Part shown: in pieces, positions 1 through 9,300 of the stretch | Position numbering within the stretch: the first letter of the stretch is position 1 | Layout: each line of letters begins with the position of its first letter | Assembly: GCF_004295665.1 (NCBI RefSeq) | Contig: NZ_CP034759.1 | Span: 1,550,001-1,614,000, forward strand | Direction: 5' to 3' | Origin: Litorilituus sediminis | GTDB taxonomy: Bacteria > Pseudomonadota > Gammaproteobacteria > Enterobacterales > Alteromonadaceae | DNA: 64,000 nt | Notes under the pieces: generated by a model | What the model was told of the DNA's origin: nothing | What the model saw: the letters and a program-made list of their open reading frames with translations, nothing else | Database searches by the model: none | Program-made: the position numbers and the translations under genes

Positions 1-1
1 A

Positions 2-217
2 CCTAAATCGGTAGTCAAACGAGCAAAGCAACGTTTAGCTGAATTAGAATCATCACAAATGCCAAGTAGTCTACCAAGTCAAACGCAAGCTAATAACCAA
101 CTTAGCTTAATGGTTGAGGAGCATGTTATCGTTGAGCAACTAAAATCAATTGATGTCAATGACTTAAGCCCTCGACAAGCCCTTGATTTACTTTTTGAGT
201 TAAAAAGCAAAGTCTAA
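2..217 (+). CDS. mutS: DNA mismatch repair protein MutS, C-terminal end (partial)
   Basis: This is the last 71 codons of a plus-strand gene that enters from outside the window. The peptide opens PKSVVKRAKQRLAELE, like the end of the MutS ATPase domain, and finishes with the small helical C-terminal domain (LSPRQALDLLFELKSKV). That domain mediates MutS dimer/tetramer contacts. A QLSLM stretch about 38 residues from the end resembles the beta-clamp-binding motif found at this place in gammaproteobacterial MutS. MutS recognises mismatches and recruits MutL. mutS next to rpoS is a common gammaproteobacterial arrangement, which supports the call. Only the tail is visible, so nothing can be said about the catalytic part. 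Confidence 0.85.
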   Translation, partial: PKSVVKRAKQRLAELESSQMPSSLPSQTQANNQLSLMVEEHVIVEQLKSIDVNDLSPRQALDLLFELKSKV

Positions 218-251
218 CCAGTTAAAGTATAACCAGTTAGAACATGGCAAT

Positions 252-285
252 AAAAAAGCTATCAGAGCAATCTGATAGCTTTTTT
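252..285. terminator. Bidirectional intrinsic terminator between mutS and rpoS
   Basis: A perfect 10-bp stem AGCTATCAGA/TCTGATAGCT with a GCAA loop has an A-run on its left and a T-run on its right. It can therefore end both the plus-strand mutS transcript and the minus-strand rpoS transcript. Confidence 0.85.
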
Positions 286-322
286 GCTATTTTAATCTAA
301 TGAACTAGCTTAGCTTACCTTT

Positions 323-342
323 AATAGCAATTGAATTAACTA
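323..342. repeat. Terminal fragment of the fold-back repeat at the rpoS stop codon
   Basis: AATAGCAATTGAATTAACTA matches the first 20 bases around the start of the full repeat copy at 8997 (AATACCAATTGAATTAACTA) at 19 of 20 positions. It includes the complement of the rpoS TAG stop. The rest of the element is absent, so this is either a relic end or a chance AT-rich match. Confidence 0.4.
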
Positions 343-1248
343 GGCTTGAAAGATAGCTTCAATCGATAAGTTTTGCTGGCTAAGTATATCGCGAAGACGT
401 TTCAATGCCTCTACTTGAATTTGACGAACCCGTTCACGAGTTAAGCCAATTTCACTACCCACATCTTCTAACGTTGCAGCTTCATAGCCCATTAAGCCAA
501 AGCGGCGGGCAAGAACTTCTCGTTGCTTGCTGTTCAGTTCATTTAACCAGTGAATGATATTGTTGCTCATATCTTCTGATTGCAAGTCACCTTCTGGTCC
601 ACTACTTTTTTCATCAGCAATGACATCAAGTAGTGCTTTATCTGAATCACCAGCAAAAGGAGTATCTACCGAAGCGATACGCTCATTTAAGCGCAGCATT
701 TTATTTACATCGCTAACAGGCTTATCTAAATGCTCAGCAATATCTTCTGCGGTTGGTTCGTGATCTAATTTTTGCACTAGTTCACGAGAGGCTCGTAAAT
801 ATATATTGAGTTCTTTTACTACATGAATGGGTAAACGTATGGTGCGCGTTTGATTCATAATAGCGCGTTCTATGGTTTGGCGAATCCACCAAGTGGCGTA
901 GGTTGAAAAGCGAAAGCCGCGTTCTGGGTCAAATTTCTCTACTGCTCGAATTAAACCTAAATTACCTTCTTCAATTAAATCAAGTAAAGGTAAGCCTCGA
1001 TTATTATAACGTCTCGCTATTTTTACAACTAAGCGTAAATTACTTTCGATCATACGCTTTCTTGCAGCTTCATCCCCTTTTAGGGATAAACGTGAGAAAT
1101 AAACCTCTTCTTCTGCACTTAATAATGGCGAAAAACCAATTTCGCTTAGATAAATCTGAGTTGCGTCTAAATTTGACGAAACTTCTTCCTTAGATATTGT
1201 AGGCGCGTCTTCAGCTTCAACGATTTGTTCTTCTTTTAATGTGACCAT
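340..1248 (-). CDS. rpoS: RNA polymerase sigma factor RpoS (sigma-38)
   Basis: This 302-residue sigma-70-family factor directs core RNA polymerase to stationary-phase and general-stress promoters. Region 1.2 starts near residue 28 ([16 protein letters not shown]), region 2 covers about 62-135 with the -10 recognition helix [19 protein letters not shown], and region 4.2 carries the helix-turn-helix at about 257-283 ([18 protein letters not shown]). It lacks the long region 1.1 of RpoD, and its neighbour nlpD is the classical one. GGGAGAAGAG lies just before the ATG. In Enterobacteria the main rpoS promoter lies inside nlpD, and the 93-bp gap here would allow the same; that is inference. Confidence 0.96.
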   Translation of the reverse strand: MVTLKEEQIVEAEDAPTISKEEVSSNLDATQIYLSEIGFSPLLSAEEEVYFSRLSLKGDEAARKRMIESNLRLVVKIARRYNNRGLPLLDLIEEGNLGLIRAVEKFDPERGFRFSTYATWWIRQTIERAIMNQTRTIRLPIHVVKELNIYLRASRELVQKLDHEPTAEDIAEHLDKPVSDVNKMLRLNERIASVDTPFAGDSDKALLDVIADEKSSGPEGDLQSEDMSNNIIHWLNELNSKQREVLARRFGLMGYEAATLEDVGSEIGLTRERVRQIQVEALKRLRDILSQQNLSIEAIFQA

Positions 1249-1341
1249 GCTCTTCTCCCATAGATAGCAAAGCTAGATTCAATAGTTAAATATTCACGAT
1301 TACTCCGTCTGTTTTTTGGATTTAATATTATTTGTTATTAT

Positions 1342-2271
1342 TTATTGTTTTTTGGGTAAATAATTTAATGGATTTACCGACTTACCTCTAAAGCGTACTT
1401 CAAAATGAAGCATAACTTGTGTCGCATCAGTATCACCCATTTTTGCAACCACTTGTCCTGACTTAACAACTTGCTGCTCTTTAACCAAAATTTTATCATT
1501 ATGGGCATACGCACTAAGATAATCATCGTTATGCTTTATAATAATGAGCTTACCGTAACCTCGAAGCGCACTACCCGCATAAACTACCTTGCCCTCTGCT
1601 GCCGCTTTAATATTTGTTCCGCGACGCCCTGCAATATTAATCCCTTTATTGCCTTGTGCTCGAGTTGAAAAATACTCTATTATTTTGCCCTTTACTGGCC
1701 ATTGCCAACGACTTATTTTTTGTGAAAAATCACTTTGATTATCGCTCGCTTTTTTCGGTATTTTTTGACCTCTTACATTTTTACCATACGCCTGCTTTTT
1801 GGTTGATGCAATAGCCTTGTTTGAAGTTTTTATGCTGGTCTGACTAGAGCGATTAGTCGAATTTTTAACCAAAGCCTTGCTGGTACTCGCCTTAGCATCT
1901 TTAGCACTAGATTTAGCAACAAGTAATAATTTTTGCCCAGGATATATCCGATAAGGAGGATATATTTTATTCAATTTAGCTAATTGTCTAACATCGGAGT
2001 TTGCGCGCCAGGCAATTGAGTACAGGGTTTCGCCTGCTCGAACCACATATTCACTGGCGTTGATGGAGTTTTTAACACGCTCATTTAAAGGTACAGCGCT
2101 ATAAATTGACGCAACGGGTGCTGGTTTATCGCGAGTAGAGCAACCGGTCAAAAAAAACGCAATCATGATGTAACAAAATATATCTAACGATAAACGTTCA
2201 CACTTTATTCGTGGTTTTTTGCCACTATTAGCGTGCTTGTATATACATATCACCCTGTTACTTATGCACAT
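1342..2271 (-). CDS. nlpD: NlpD-like lipoprotein, murein hydrolase activator (LysM + degenerate M23)
   Basis: The product is a periplasm-facing lipoprotein that in relatives activates the amidase AmiC during cell separation. A lipobox LTGC ends an N-terminal hydrophobic stretch (about residues 35-44). A LysM domain follows at about 74-118 (YVVRAGETLYSIAWRA), then a Lys/Ser-rich linker, then a C-terminal M23/LytM domain. The usual zinc-binding HxxxD of active M23 enzymes is replaced by GINIAG, which is normal for NlpD-type activators. The start is uncertain: the ATG at 2271 gives an unusually long n-region, a GTG lies six codons later, and the Met at 2166 would leave almost no signal peptide. 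It sits between yqaA and rpoS in the conserved block. Confidence 0.9.
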   Translation of the reverse strand: MCISNRVICIYKHANSGKKPRIKCERLSLDIFCYIMIAFFLTGCSTRDKPAPVASIYSAVPLNERVKNSINASEYVVRAGETLYSIAWRANSDVRQLAKLNKIYPPYRIYPGQKLLLVAKSSAKDAKASTSKALVKNSTNRSSQTSIKTSNKAIASTKKQAYGKNVRGQKIPKKASDNQSDFSQKISRWQWPVKGKIIEYFSTRAQGNKGINIAGRRGTNIKAAAEGKVVYAGSALRGYGKLIIIKHNDDYLSAYAHNDKILVKEQQVVKSGQVVAKMGDTDATQVMLHFEVRFRGKSVNPLNYLPKKQ

Positions 2272-2300
2272 AAATAGAATAAAAACCCACCCAAGAAAAG

Positions 2301-2879
2301 CTACCTTAAGATTAAATACGCTATAACGATGGCGGCAACTACCCCCCAGCCTAGCACGTCAACCCATTGCCTTAACTTCTTCTCCATCGCTGTTCCGCCC
2401 CACTGAATCAAACCAGCAACTAAGAAAAATCTTAAGCCTCTCCCTATTGCTGAAGCAAGCATAAAGGGTAAAAAAGCCATCTGCAAAAAACCAGCACTGA
2501 CGGTAAATAATTTATACGGAATTGGTGAAAAACCGGCAATAAAAACAACCCAAACGCCCCAAGTAGCAAACCACTCCATCGCCGTATCAAATCGTTCTTG
2601 ATAACCAAATTCAGTAATCAATGGCTGTATCCAAGGTTCAAACATCCAGTAACCCAATAAGTAGCCTACCGCGCCACCAACAATAGAAGAAACTGTAGTC
2701 AAGGTTGCCAAAGACCAAGCTTTCTCTGGTTTAGCCAAAACCATAGGGGCAAGTAAAACATCCGGTGGAATAGGAAAAAACACTGACTCGGCAAAGGTGA
2801 TCACAGCTAACATACGCGGTGCTAACTTGTGCTCAGCCCAACGTAAAGTCCAATCATAAAGGGCAGAAAACAACTTCAC
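2301..2879 (-). CDS. yqaA: YqaA-family inner membrane protein (DedA/VTT-like)
   Basis: This 192-residue protein has four or five hydrophobic segments. It resembles the YqaA branch of the DedA/VTT superfamily, with the signature segment FAESVFFPIPPDVLLAPMVLAKP near residues 28-50 and a Gly-rich helix (VGGAVGYLLGYWMFEP). DedA relatives are involved in membrane lipid recycling, but the YqaA branch has no settled reaction. Its start overlaps the pcm stop by one base, so the two are translationally coupled inside the ftsB-to-rpoS block. Confidence 0.85.
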   Translation of the reverse strand: MKLFSALYDWTLRWAEHKLAPRMLAVITFAESVFFPIPPDVLLAPMVLAKPEKAWSLATLTTVSSIVGGAVGYLLGYWMFEPWIQPLITEFGYQERFDTAMEWFATWGVWVVFIAGFSPIPYKLFTVSAGFLQMAFLPFMLASAIGRGLRFFLVAGLIQWGGTAMEKKLRQWVDVLGWGVVAAIVIAYLILR

Positions 2880-3532
2880 TACAATAAATCTCCTGGAACT
2901 AAAGGTACAAAACGCACAGCTTCAATTTGCTCTTCGCTGTAGCTGTCTCCTGTACGGGTAATAATTTTTAATATTTGTGTTTGCTCCCCTACTGGGATAA
3001 CTAAGCGCCCACCATCAGCAAGTTGCTCAAGTAATGCTTCAGGTACTTGTGTTGGTGCCGCAGTAACGATAATAGCTTCAAAAGGAGCTTTACTTGCCCA
3101 GCCCAGCCAGCCATCGCCATGCTTCATTGAAACATTGTGCAAATCCATTGCCCTAAGACAGCGCTTAGCCTGCCATTGTAATGATTTGATTCGTTCAACT
3201 GAAAAGACTCTATCAGTCAGTTGCGCCAATATAGAGGTTTGATAGCCAGAGCCTGTGCCAATTTCTAAAATATTTTTTGGTCTACCGCCAGCCAATAGTA
3301 ATTCTGACATTTTAGCGACAATATAAGGCTGAGAAATGGTTTGTCCTTGCCCTATAGGCAGTGCAGTATTGTCATAAGCTTTATGCGCTAATATCTCTGG
3401 AATAAAAATATGCCGCGGTGAATTGGCAATTGCCTGCAACACTTGCGGGTTGCTAATACCTTCTGCCTGTAGCTTTTGTGCTAATAACTCTCCGCTACGT
3501 CTTGATTTCCCACTTACTCGGCTAGTTATCAT
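2879..3532 (-). CDS. pcm: Protein-L-isoaspartate O-methyltransferase
   Basis: Pcm methylates L-isoaspartyl residues in aged proteins using S-adenosylmethionine, which starts their repair to aspartate. At 217 residues it has the family length. The SAM-binding motif [14 protein letters not shown] lies at about 88-100, preceded by the substrate-loop signature [15 protein letters not shown] at 59-73. The C-terminus [12 protein letters not shown] is also typical. It overlaps surE by four bases upstream and yqaA by one base downstream, so it is part of a tight operon. Confidence 0.95.
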   Translation of the reverse strand: MITSRVSGKSRRSGELLAQKLQAEGISNPQVLQAIANSPRHIFIPEILAHKAYDNTALPIGQGQTISQPYIVAKMSELLLAGGRPKNILEIGTGSGYQTSILAQLTDRVFSVERIKSLQWQAKRCLRAMDLHNVSMKHGDGWLGWASKAPFEAIIVTAAPTQVPEALLEQLADGGRLVIPVGEQTQILKIITRTGDSYSEEQIEAVRFVPLVPGDLL

Positions 3533-4278
3533 AACTTAAGCTCACTGATCCAATCTTTCATTTCATCTATGCTTTGATATGCAGTCATATCAACGGTTAA
3601 CGGAGTAACTGAGGCATAGCCATTGGCAACAGCATGAAAATCAGTACCTTCACCACCATCAAGCTCTTGTCCTAATAAACCATACCAATAAATATCTCGC
3701 TGCCATGGGTCTTGCATTTTTTGCATACTTTCCGCTTTATGCCTATGGCCTAAACGCGTCACCTTAATGCCTTTTAATTCACTCAGGGGAATATCGGGTA
3801 CATTGATATTTAAGATCTGATCAGCAGCTAAGGGGTGAGACGTTAATCTGTGAATCACTTTAGCAGTTACAATTGCCGCCGTTTCATAGTTTTTTTCATA
3901 CTTGCCAACAAGCGATACAGCTATTGCAGGCATGCCCATATGACGTCCCTCTGTTGCTGCTGCAACTGTGCCAGAATAGAGGGTATCGTCACCAAGATTA
4001 GCGCCTTTATTTATCCCTGCTACAACAAGCTCAACATCACAAAGCAACTGGCTAAGCCCTAAGTGAACAGAGTCAGTCGGCGTGCCATTAACAGAAACAA
4101 AGCCATTATCAAGTTCTTGTGCCCTAAGCGGATTTAACAAGGTCAGTGAATTACTCGCGCCACTACAATTTCTATCAGGGGCAACCACTGACACGTCAAA
4201 ATGTTTTGCCAATTCCTGATGTAAAACTTTAATGCCTAAGGCATGAACGCCATCATCATTACTTAAAAGAATTTTCAT
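3529..4278 (-). CDS. surE: 5'/3'-nucleotidase SurE
   Basis: SurE is a metal-dependent survival protein that dephosphorylates nucleoside monophosphates and exopolyphosphate. The 249-residue protein begins [15 protein letters not shown], with the paired metal-binding Asp residues at 8 and 9. It also carries [10 protein letters not shown] and [11 protein letters not shown], the standard active-site segments. Its stop overlaps pcm by four bases and its start touches the truD stop, so it is translated from the same polycistron. Confidence 0.95.
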   Translation of the reverse strand: MKILLSNDDGVHALGIKVLHQELAKHFDVSVVAPDRNCSGASNSLTLLNPLRAQELDNGFVSVNGTPTDSVHLGLSQLLCDVELVVAGINKGANLGDDTLYSGTVAAATEGRHMGMPAIAVSLVGKYEKNYETAAIVTAKVIHRLTSHPLAADQILNINVPDIPLSELKGIKVTRLGHRHKAESMQKMQDPWQRDIYWYGLLGQELDGGEGTDFHAVANGYASVTPLTVDMTAYQSIDEMKDWISELKL

Positions 4279-5348
4279 TAGTGCTTTTCAGCCTCTTTCG
4301 CTTGTACCCTTTGTGTCATATCTTGATAATTAACTAGCTCACGTAACACTGTGGTGGCATAACAGCCCGCAGGCAGGAAAAAACTTACTTTAACCGTACT
4401 GTCTTGTTCTTGGTCATCAACAACAAGATCAATGTCCGCATCCGATATCACTAAGCGAATACGCCTTCTTTCCTGCTTTAAACCAAACTTTGCTAAGCCT
4501 TGGCAAAAACTCATATTTTGATCGGCCACGTTTTGCTCAAGCTCCTTTGGCTCAGCTAAAGTCAGCAACTCGCCAGCGCCCCACATAGGTGCGGTTATAT
4601 CAATATCATGTTCGCGAAAACGTTGATTAATTTCTTCATCAACTTCAGCTAGCTTAAAAACAGACTGGCTACCCGCAAGCATCATGACATCGCCTACTAA
4701 CGGCTGATTAAAGTTATTTTGTTTAATGCGCTGCTCAACAATTTGATTAAAAAGATAAGAGCGCGCAGCTGAAAGATAAATACCACGCTTTTTCTTATCT
4801 TTTACTTTAGTGCCAGCAAATAACGCTTCAGCCCGTGCAATATTACCGCCATCAATACCAAAACGTTGCTCACCAAAGTAGTTGGGTACGCCGCCTTGTG
4901 TTATCTCCTGCCAGCGCTTTGCTAAGGCGTTTAACTCAGTGACCTTTCGTAAAGTTAATTCAAAGCGATTACCACTCAGCGCACCTGTTCTTAGTTTTTT
5001 GTTATGGCGCTGAAAACTAAGTACCTCAACACCTTCAATATTTACATCTGATAAGTCGTAAGTTTGCTTGCCCGGCAGGTGTACTGCAAACCACTGCTCG
5101 GTAACAGCAAAGCGATCTTTAAGACCCGCATAAGAGACCAGCTGCTCTTTAACTTGAAAGTATTTTGCTAACTCACGAGCAACAAAGACAGTATTAGCGC
5201 CTGTTTTTCGAATATAAATATACAGGTGTTCCCCTTCGCCGCACGGTGAAAATGGTAATTGTTCAAATACTTTAAAATCACTCATTTGGCTACGTAATAA
5301 GCCAGAAGATTTAGGCTTACCATATAGGTAAGCAAATTCAGTGGTCAT
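4278..5348 (-). CDS. truD: tRNA pseudouridine(13) synthase TruD
   Basis: TruD converts U13 of tRNA-Glu to pseudouridine. The catalytic motif [15 protein letters not shown] places the active-site Asp at residue 78. The N-terminal signature [29 protein letters not shown] and the [12 protein letters not shown] segment are characteristic of the family. The length is 356 residues, against about 350 in E. coli. It lies between ispF and surE as in Shewanella and Vibrio. Confidence 0.95.
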   Translation of the reverse strand: MTTEFAYLYGKPKSSGLLRSQMSDFKVFEQLPFSPCGEGEHLYIYIRKTGANTVFVARELAKYFQVKEQLVSYAGLKDRFAVTEQWFAVHLPGKQTYDLSDVNIEGVEVLSFQRHNKKLRTGALSGNRFELTLRKVTELNALAKRWQEITQGGVPNYFGEQRFGIDGGNIARAEALFAGTKVKDKKKRGIYLSAARSYLFNQIVEQRIKQNNFNQPLVGDVMMLAGSQSVFKLAEVDEEINQRFREHDIDITAPMWGAGELLTLAEPKELEQNVADQNMSFCQGLAKFGLKQERRRIRLVISDADIDLVVDDQEQDSTVKVSFFLPAGCYATTVLRELVNYQDMTQRVQAKEAEKH

Positions 5349-5390
5349 GGTTTTTCTCTTTAATACAAGATAACTACAATAGTAATTTCA

Positions 5391-5903
5391 CTATATATGC
5401 TGTACTTCATCTGCCGGTGGCATAGCAGAGTCTTGAACGGTTAATAATACCACGCAGTGTGCAGCGACACCTTCTTTTCGGCCGGTGTAGCCTAAGCGCT
5501 CAGTAGTGGTTGCTTTAACGTTAACTTGCTCAATATCACAGAGCAGTTCTTCAGCTAAGGTGGCACGCATCTCCTGCAAAAATGGTGATACTTTAGGAGC
5601 TTGCGCAACAATAGTTAAATCAATATTACCAATTTGATAACCTTTTTCTTGCATTAAGCTAACCACATGACGTAATAAGATTCGGCTGGAAATATTCTCA
5701 TATTGGCCATCGGTATCAGGAAAGTGATTACCTATATCAGCCAAACACAATGCTCCTAAAATAGCATCACATAAAGCATGAATAGCCACATCGCCATCAG
5801 AATGTGCAATAAACCCTTGCTCAAACGGAACTTCTACACCCGCAAGAACTAATGGCCCTTGACCGCCAAATTTGTGTACATCAAACCCGTGCCCTATCCG
5901 CAT
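5391..5903 (-). CDS. ispF: 2-C-methyl-D-erythritol 2,4-cyclodiphosphate synthase IspF
   Basis: IspF catalyses the fifth step of the MEP isoprenoid pathway, releasing CMP and forming the cyclodiphosphate. The N-terminus [11 protein letters not shown] supplies the metal ligands Asp8 and His10, and [20 protein letters not shown] supplies the third His. [14 protein letters not shown] is the conserved C-terminal substrate loop. At 170 residues it is slightly longer than usual because of a short C-terminal tail. It starts 9 bases after ispD, its pathway partner. Confidence 0.96.
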   Translation of the reverse strand: MRIGHGFDVHKFGGQGPLVLAGVEVPFEQGFIAHSDGDVAIHALCDAILGALCLADIGNHFPDTDGQYENISSRILLRHVVSLMQEKGYQIGNIDLTIVAQAPKVSPFLQEMRATLAEELLCDIEQVNVKATTTERLGYTGRKEGVAAHCVVLLTVQDSAMPPADEVQHI

Positions 5904-5912
5904 AGTAAATCC

Positions 5913-6677
5913 TTATAAATTCTCATTCTTTGATGACTTACCCTTAGATAAGTTCTCACTTTGTCTATTTAAATAAAATTCAGCTAAGGCTAAATCATCA
6001 GGGTGAGTAATTTTTATATTCTCACTGCTCCCTAGCACCAAGTGGCTAGGTAATTGTGCCAATTCAATGGCTGATGATTCATCCGTTATTGTCAGATCAT
6101 TTGCCAAGGCTTGCTCAATTGCTTGCTTTAGCTCATTGGTTTTATACATTTGCGGGGTCAGTGCATGCCAAAGCTGTTCCCGCTCTACGGTATGCTTAAC
6201 GCAAGTATCGCCTTGCTGTTGATAACCACGCTTCATGGTATCTCGAACAGGCGCAGCCAATAGGCCGCCTTGCTCTAAGGTAAAACAGCATTCAATAAGC
6301 GCATCGATATCTTGATGGCTAACACAAGGTCTTGCCGCATCATGAACCAACACCCATGGATATTCATCTACATCAATTGCATGTAAAGCGTTTAAAACAG
6401 AATGAACTCGCTCTTTACCGCCATCAACTCGGACTATATCAGGGTGTGTTGCCAATTCAGACTCAGCAAAGTACTGATCTTCATGACCTAATGCTAAAAC
6501 AACATGGCTAATATTAGGGTGCGATAAAAGTCGTGTTACCGTATGGTGGAGAATGCTTTTACCGTTTATTTCTAAGTACTGCTTAGGGCAGTTTGCTTGC
6601 ATACGCTTGCCAACACCCGCTGCTGGCACAACCGCGACAACCTTTTGTTGAGACGATGCAATTAAAACCTTAGACAC
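5913..6677 (-). CDS. ispD: 2-C-methyl-D-erythritol 4-phosphate cytidylyltransferase IspD
   Basis: IspD joins MEP and CTP to give CDP-ME in the MEP pathway. The nucleotide-binding motif VVPAAGVGKRMQANCPKQYL lies at residues 16-35, VLVHDAARPCV near 108-118, and the closing ENIKITHPDDLALAE is standard. The 254-residue protein carries an extra polar C-terminal tail of about 16 residues. Its start touches the ftsB stop, and ftsB-ispD-ispF is a conserved operon order. Confidence 0.96.
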   Translation of the reverse strand: MSKVLIASSQQKVVAVVPAAGVGKRMQANCPKQYLEINGKSILHHTVTRLLSHPNISHVVLALGHEDQYFAESELATHPDIVRVDGGKERVHSVLNALHAIDVDEYPWVLVHDAARPCVSHQDIDALIECCFTLEQGGLLAAPVRDTMKRGYQQQGDTCVKHTVEREQLWHALTPQMYKTNELKQAIEQALANDLTITDESSAIELAQLPSHLVLGSSENIKITHPDDLALAEFYLNRQSENLSKGKSSKNENL

Positions 6678-6976
6678 TAAGGTGTTTCCTTTTGTTTAAT
6701 TTTATCTTTGGGAATGATGCGAAAAAATGTTTCGTTCTCTTTGATCATACCAAGCTCGTTTCGAGCTCGCTCTTCGATTGCTTCAACACCAAGTTTTAAA
6801 TCGTCGGTGTCAGCATACAAGAGTTTATTTCGCTGTCTTAACTTTTCATTGGCAGCCTGTTGGCGCGCTACATCTTCTTTTAATGCTAGGTAATCAGGCA
6901 CACTGTTTTTACCGAACCAAAGTCGGTATTGCAATAAAGAAAAAAGCACAAACAATATTGCGGTAAAGGCGCGCAT
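6677..6976 (-). CDS. ftsB: Cell division protein FtsB
   Basis: FtsB is a small bitopic divisome protein that pairs with FtsL and binds FtsQ. The 99 residues hold one N-terminal membrane helix (about 3-20, AFTAILFVLFSLLQYRLWFG). A periplasmic coiled coil follows (about 28-70), and then the conserved IEERARNELGMIKENETFFRII. It is probably the first gene of the block that runs to rpoS, since the 125 bases upstream are non-coding. Confidence 0.93.
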   Translation of the reverse strand: MRAFTAILFVLFSLLQYRLWFGKNSVPDYLALKEDVARQQAANEKLRQRNKLLYADTDDLKLGVEAIEERARNELGMIKENETFFRIIPKDKIKQKETP

Positions 6977-7101
6977 AACTACTCAATAATGAATGAATAA
7001 GCTCTTTAAAAAAGTGTTATTCATTAGCTAAAATTATTTGCCTTATTATACGCAAGCCACTTTAAATTGCGAGTACGACAAACGCGCTAAAGGAGTTTAG
7101 C

Positions 7102-7731
7102 TTACAGGGTCAGCGGTTTTTTAAAATTCTGCCAATTAATGCTACAAGAAAGTAACAATTCTCGCAGAGATAGCATAGACGGAGGGACTTTTTTATTATC
7201 TTGCCAGCGATGACCTGAGCAAGCCGCTTGCATAAGTTTCTTATTGGGTTTTAACAACTGATAGGCTTTTTTGCTACAAATGCTATTGTCACTTGCGCTA
7301 GCTGACAATGAAAACCAACCAGCCACATTGGTTCTTATACGTAAGTTTTCTCTATCAAGGCGATCAACACAATCGAGTAAAACTCTTTGTTGAAAATACA
7401 CAGGGACGACTAAACCTAAGCTAATATCTTTTGATAAGTACCAAGCACAAATAGACGCATGCTCTTGCCCTGACATAGGTAATTTACTCGCTTGTTTACT
7501 CGACCAACTGGCATTTTGCACATCAAGCTGCATCGGAGTTTGTGCTTGCACCATTAGGTGGGCTGCTCGACTAATATAGTGACTTAGGCTTAATAATCGC
7601 CCCTGCAAGACACTAATATTGTTAAATTCACCTTGAGCAAGTATGCGAACTTCTCGCTCATACAAAGCGTTACATAGCTCTGCATAATCAGAAGAGTTCG
7701 CTTGTTCTTGCCAAAGGCTCACTTGGGTCAT
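7102..7731 (-). CDS. Hypothetical protein next to a FabH-like synthase
   Basis: I do not recognise this 209-residue protein. It has no signal peptide or clear membrane segment. Its N-terminal half looks helical (SLWQEQANSSDYAELCNALYEREVRILAQ), and its C-terminal third is basic with several Cys and Trp residues. It lies 30 bases downstream of the ketoacyl-ACP synthase III-like gene on the same strand, so the two are probably cotranscribed. The reading frame is clean and the codon use looks like its neighbours, so it is a credible gene of unknown function. Confidence 0.7.
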   Translation of the reverse strand: MTQVSLWQEQANSSDYAELCNALYEREVRILAQGEFNNISVLQGRLLSLSHYISRAAHLMVQAQTPMQLDVQNASWSSKQASKLPMSGQEHASICAWYLSKDISLGLVVPVYFQQRVLLDCVDRLDRENLRIRTNVAGWFSLSASASDNSICSKKAYQLLKPNKKLMQAACSGHRWQDNKKVPPSMLSLRELLLSCSINWQNFKKPLTL

Positions 7732-7761
7732 AAAAGTGCCTCGAAGAGTTAATTCATGTTT

Positions 7762-8880
7762 TTACATATATTCTAGCAGTAAACAACAAGCAGAATAGCC
7801 AGCACCAAAAGAGCATAATACCGCTTTATCACCTGAGACTAAGCCTTGTTTATGCTTGTGCAATGCAATAATACAACCCGCTGAGCTGGTATTAGCATAT
7901 TCATCTAGAATGATTGGCGCTTCTTCAGGTAAAGGATCTCGTGCTAGTACTTTTTTAGCAATAAAGTTATTCATGTTGATATTGGCTTGATGCAAATACA
8001 AACGCTTAATATCTTGAGGAGCTAATGCCAGTTTACTCATTTGTTCAGCAATTAAATTACTTACCATAGGGAGTACTTCTTTAAATACTTTTCGCCCCTG
8101 CTGAATAAAGAACTTATCTGCTGCTAAAGCTGTCTCTGGTGTACAAACATTGGTATAACCGATATTGCTGCGAATATTATTAGAAAACTGCGTTATTGGT
8201 TGCTCAGCAATGATTTTAAAAACATGTTCACTAGTTGCCGTTGTTTCATCTTCAATAACACTTGCCGTAGCAACATCACCAAAAATAAAGTGGCTATCAC
8301 GATCGCGGTAATTAATTTGTGGCGAAAGTATTTCAGGATTAATCACTAAGACTGTTTTTGCTGTGCCGCTGCGAATCGCATTGGCGGCATTGATAATACC
8401 AAAAGTTGCCGCTGAACAGGCAACTAGCATATCAAATGCCCAACCACCACAGCCAAGTGCTTGTTGAATTTCAATCGCCATGGCAGGATATGAACGCTGC
8501 GTATAAGCACAAGCGACAATAATTAAATCTATATCATCAACACTTTTATTCGCCGCCTCTAGCGCCTGCTTTGCCGCCTTTACGCCAATTTCAGCTTGCA
8601 TAGACAATTCATCATTAGCGCGCTCAACAAAGCGCGGTGCCATAGTGTTAACGTCTAAAATATGCTTTTTCGCCATAACATAGCGGCTTTTGATCCCTGA
8701 AGCCTTTTCAATAAAAGCACTATCTGACGGTGAAAGCGCTTCAAGTTCACCCGCTGCAATAGCTTGATGATTTTCTTGATTAAATCTTTCAACGTACTCA
8801 TTAAAGCACTGAACTAATTCATCGTTTGAAATACTTTCAGGTGGTGTAAACAACCCGGTTCCACTAATGACCACAGACAT
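7762..8880 (-). CDS. Beta-ketoacyl-ACP synthase III family protein (FabH-like)
   Basis: This thiolase-fold condensing enzyme has 372 residues, longer than canonical FabH at about 317. The catalytic triad is visible: Cys155 in MLVACSAATFGI, His297 in LYLHQANINMN and Asn330 in EYANTSSAG. An insert of about 30 residues after the N-terminal strand (NEYVERFNQENHQAIAAGELEALSPSDSAF) is typical of a FabH-like branch seen in Shewanella and Vibrio, distinct from housekeeping FabH. Such enzymes condense an acyl-CoA with malonyl-ACP or a related extender. No fatty-acid operon surrounds it, only an unknown partner gene, so the substrate is unknown. Confidence 0.85.
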   Translation of the reverse strand: MSVVISGTGLFTPPESISNDELVQCFNEYVERFNQENHQAIAAGELEALSPSDSAFIEKASGIKSRYVMAKKHILDVNTMAPRFVERANDELSMQAEIGVKAAKQALEAANKSVDDIDLIIVACAYTQRSYPAMAIEIQQALGCGGWAFDMLVACSAATFGIINAANAIRSGTAKTVLVINPEILSPQINYRDRDSHFIFGDVATASVIEDETTATSEHVFKIIAEQPITQFSNNIRSNIGYTNVCTPETALAADKFFIQQGRKVFKEVLPMVSNLIAEQMSKLALAPQDIKRLYLHQANINMNNFIAKKVLARDPLPEEAPIILDEYANTSSAGCIIALHKHKQGLVSGDKAVLCSFGAGYSACCLLLEYM

Positions 8881-8996
8881 AATTGTTTCTCACGTTAAGG
8901 ATAACTAAATCACTAAATTTAATTTTAAATTGTTATGCTTAGGCACTGTATTTTATTTTACCGACGATGTCGATTTTTGCACAAATAAACTAATTA

Positions 8997-9259
8997 ATAC
9001 CAATTGAATTAACTATTTAATCATTCAGCGAGAATTAAAAGGCTTATAGGCAAGGCATTGATTGCAGAGAATGGTTATCCCTTGTCAAAATCAATAACAC
9101 AGCATATGAGCCTTTTAAACTCGCCCTTGGGAGCTTGTCAGGAAGATGATAATTTTACAAATTTCTTGGCTGGAGAATGACTACAGCGGCATAAATTTGC
9201 TTTATTCTCACCTCCCTGACATAGCTCTGAACTGGTCAAATAATTATTTCACTTGGTAT
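8997..9259 (-). repeat. Dispersed fold-back repeat, copy A (263 bp)
   Basis: The element is bounded by ATACCAATTGAATTAA and TTCACTTGGTAT. It is the reverse complement of the copy at 32451-32714, which matches it with few differences along the whole length, and it is related to the copy at 19958-20222. Internal long hairpins are present (arms such as GAGCTTGTCAGGAAGATGA and AGCGAGAATTAAAAGGC). It fills most of the 420-bp gap between the FabH-like gene and the ABC exporter. The other bases of that gap show nothing recognisable. Confidence 0.85.
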
Positions 9260-9300
9260 AGCTTATCGCCTGCACCGTAATAATTACACTACAAATAATA

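Noticed and set aside
1342-2271. Loss of the M23 zinc ligands in NlpD as a sign of a broken gene
   Set aside because: NlpD and EnvC activators normally lack these residues; the frame and length are intact.
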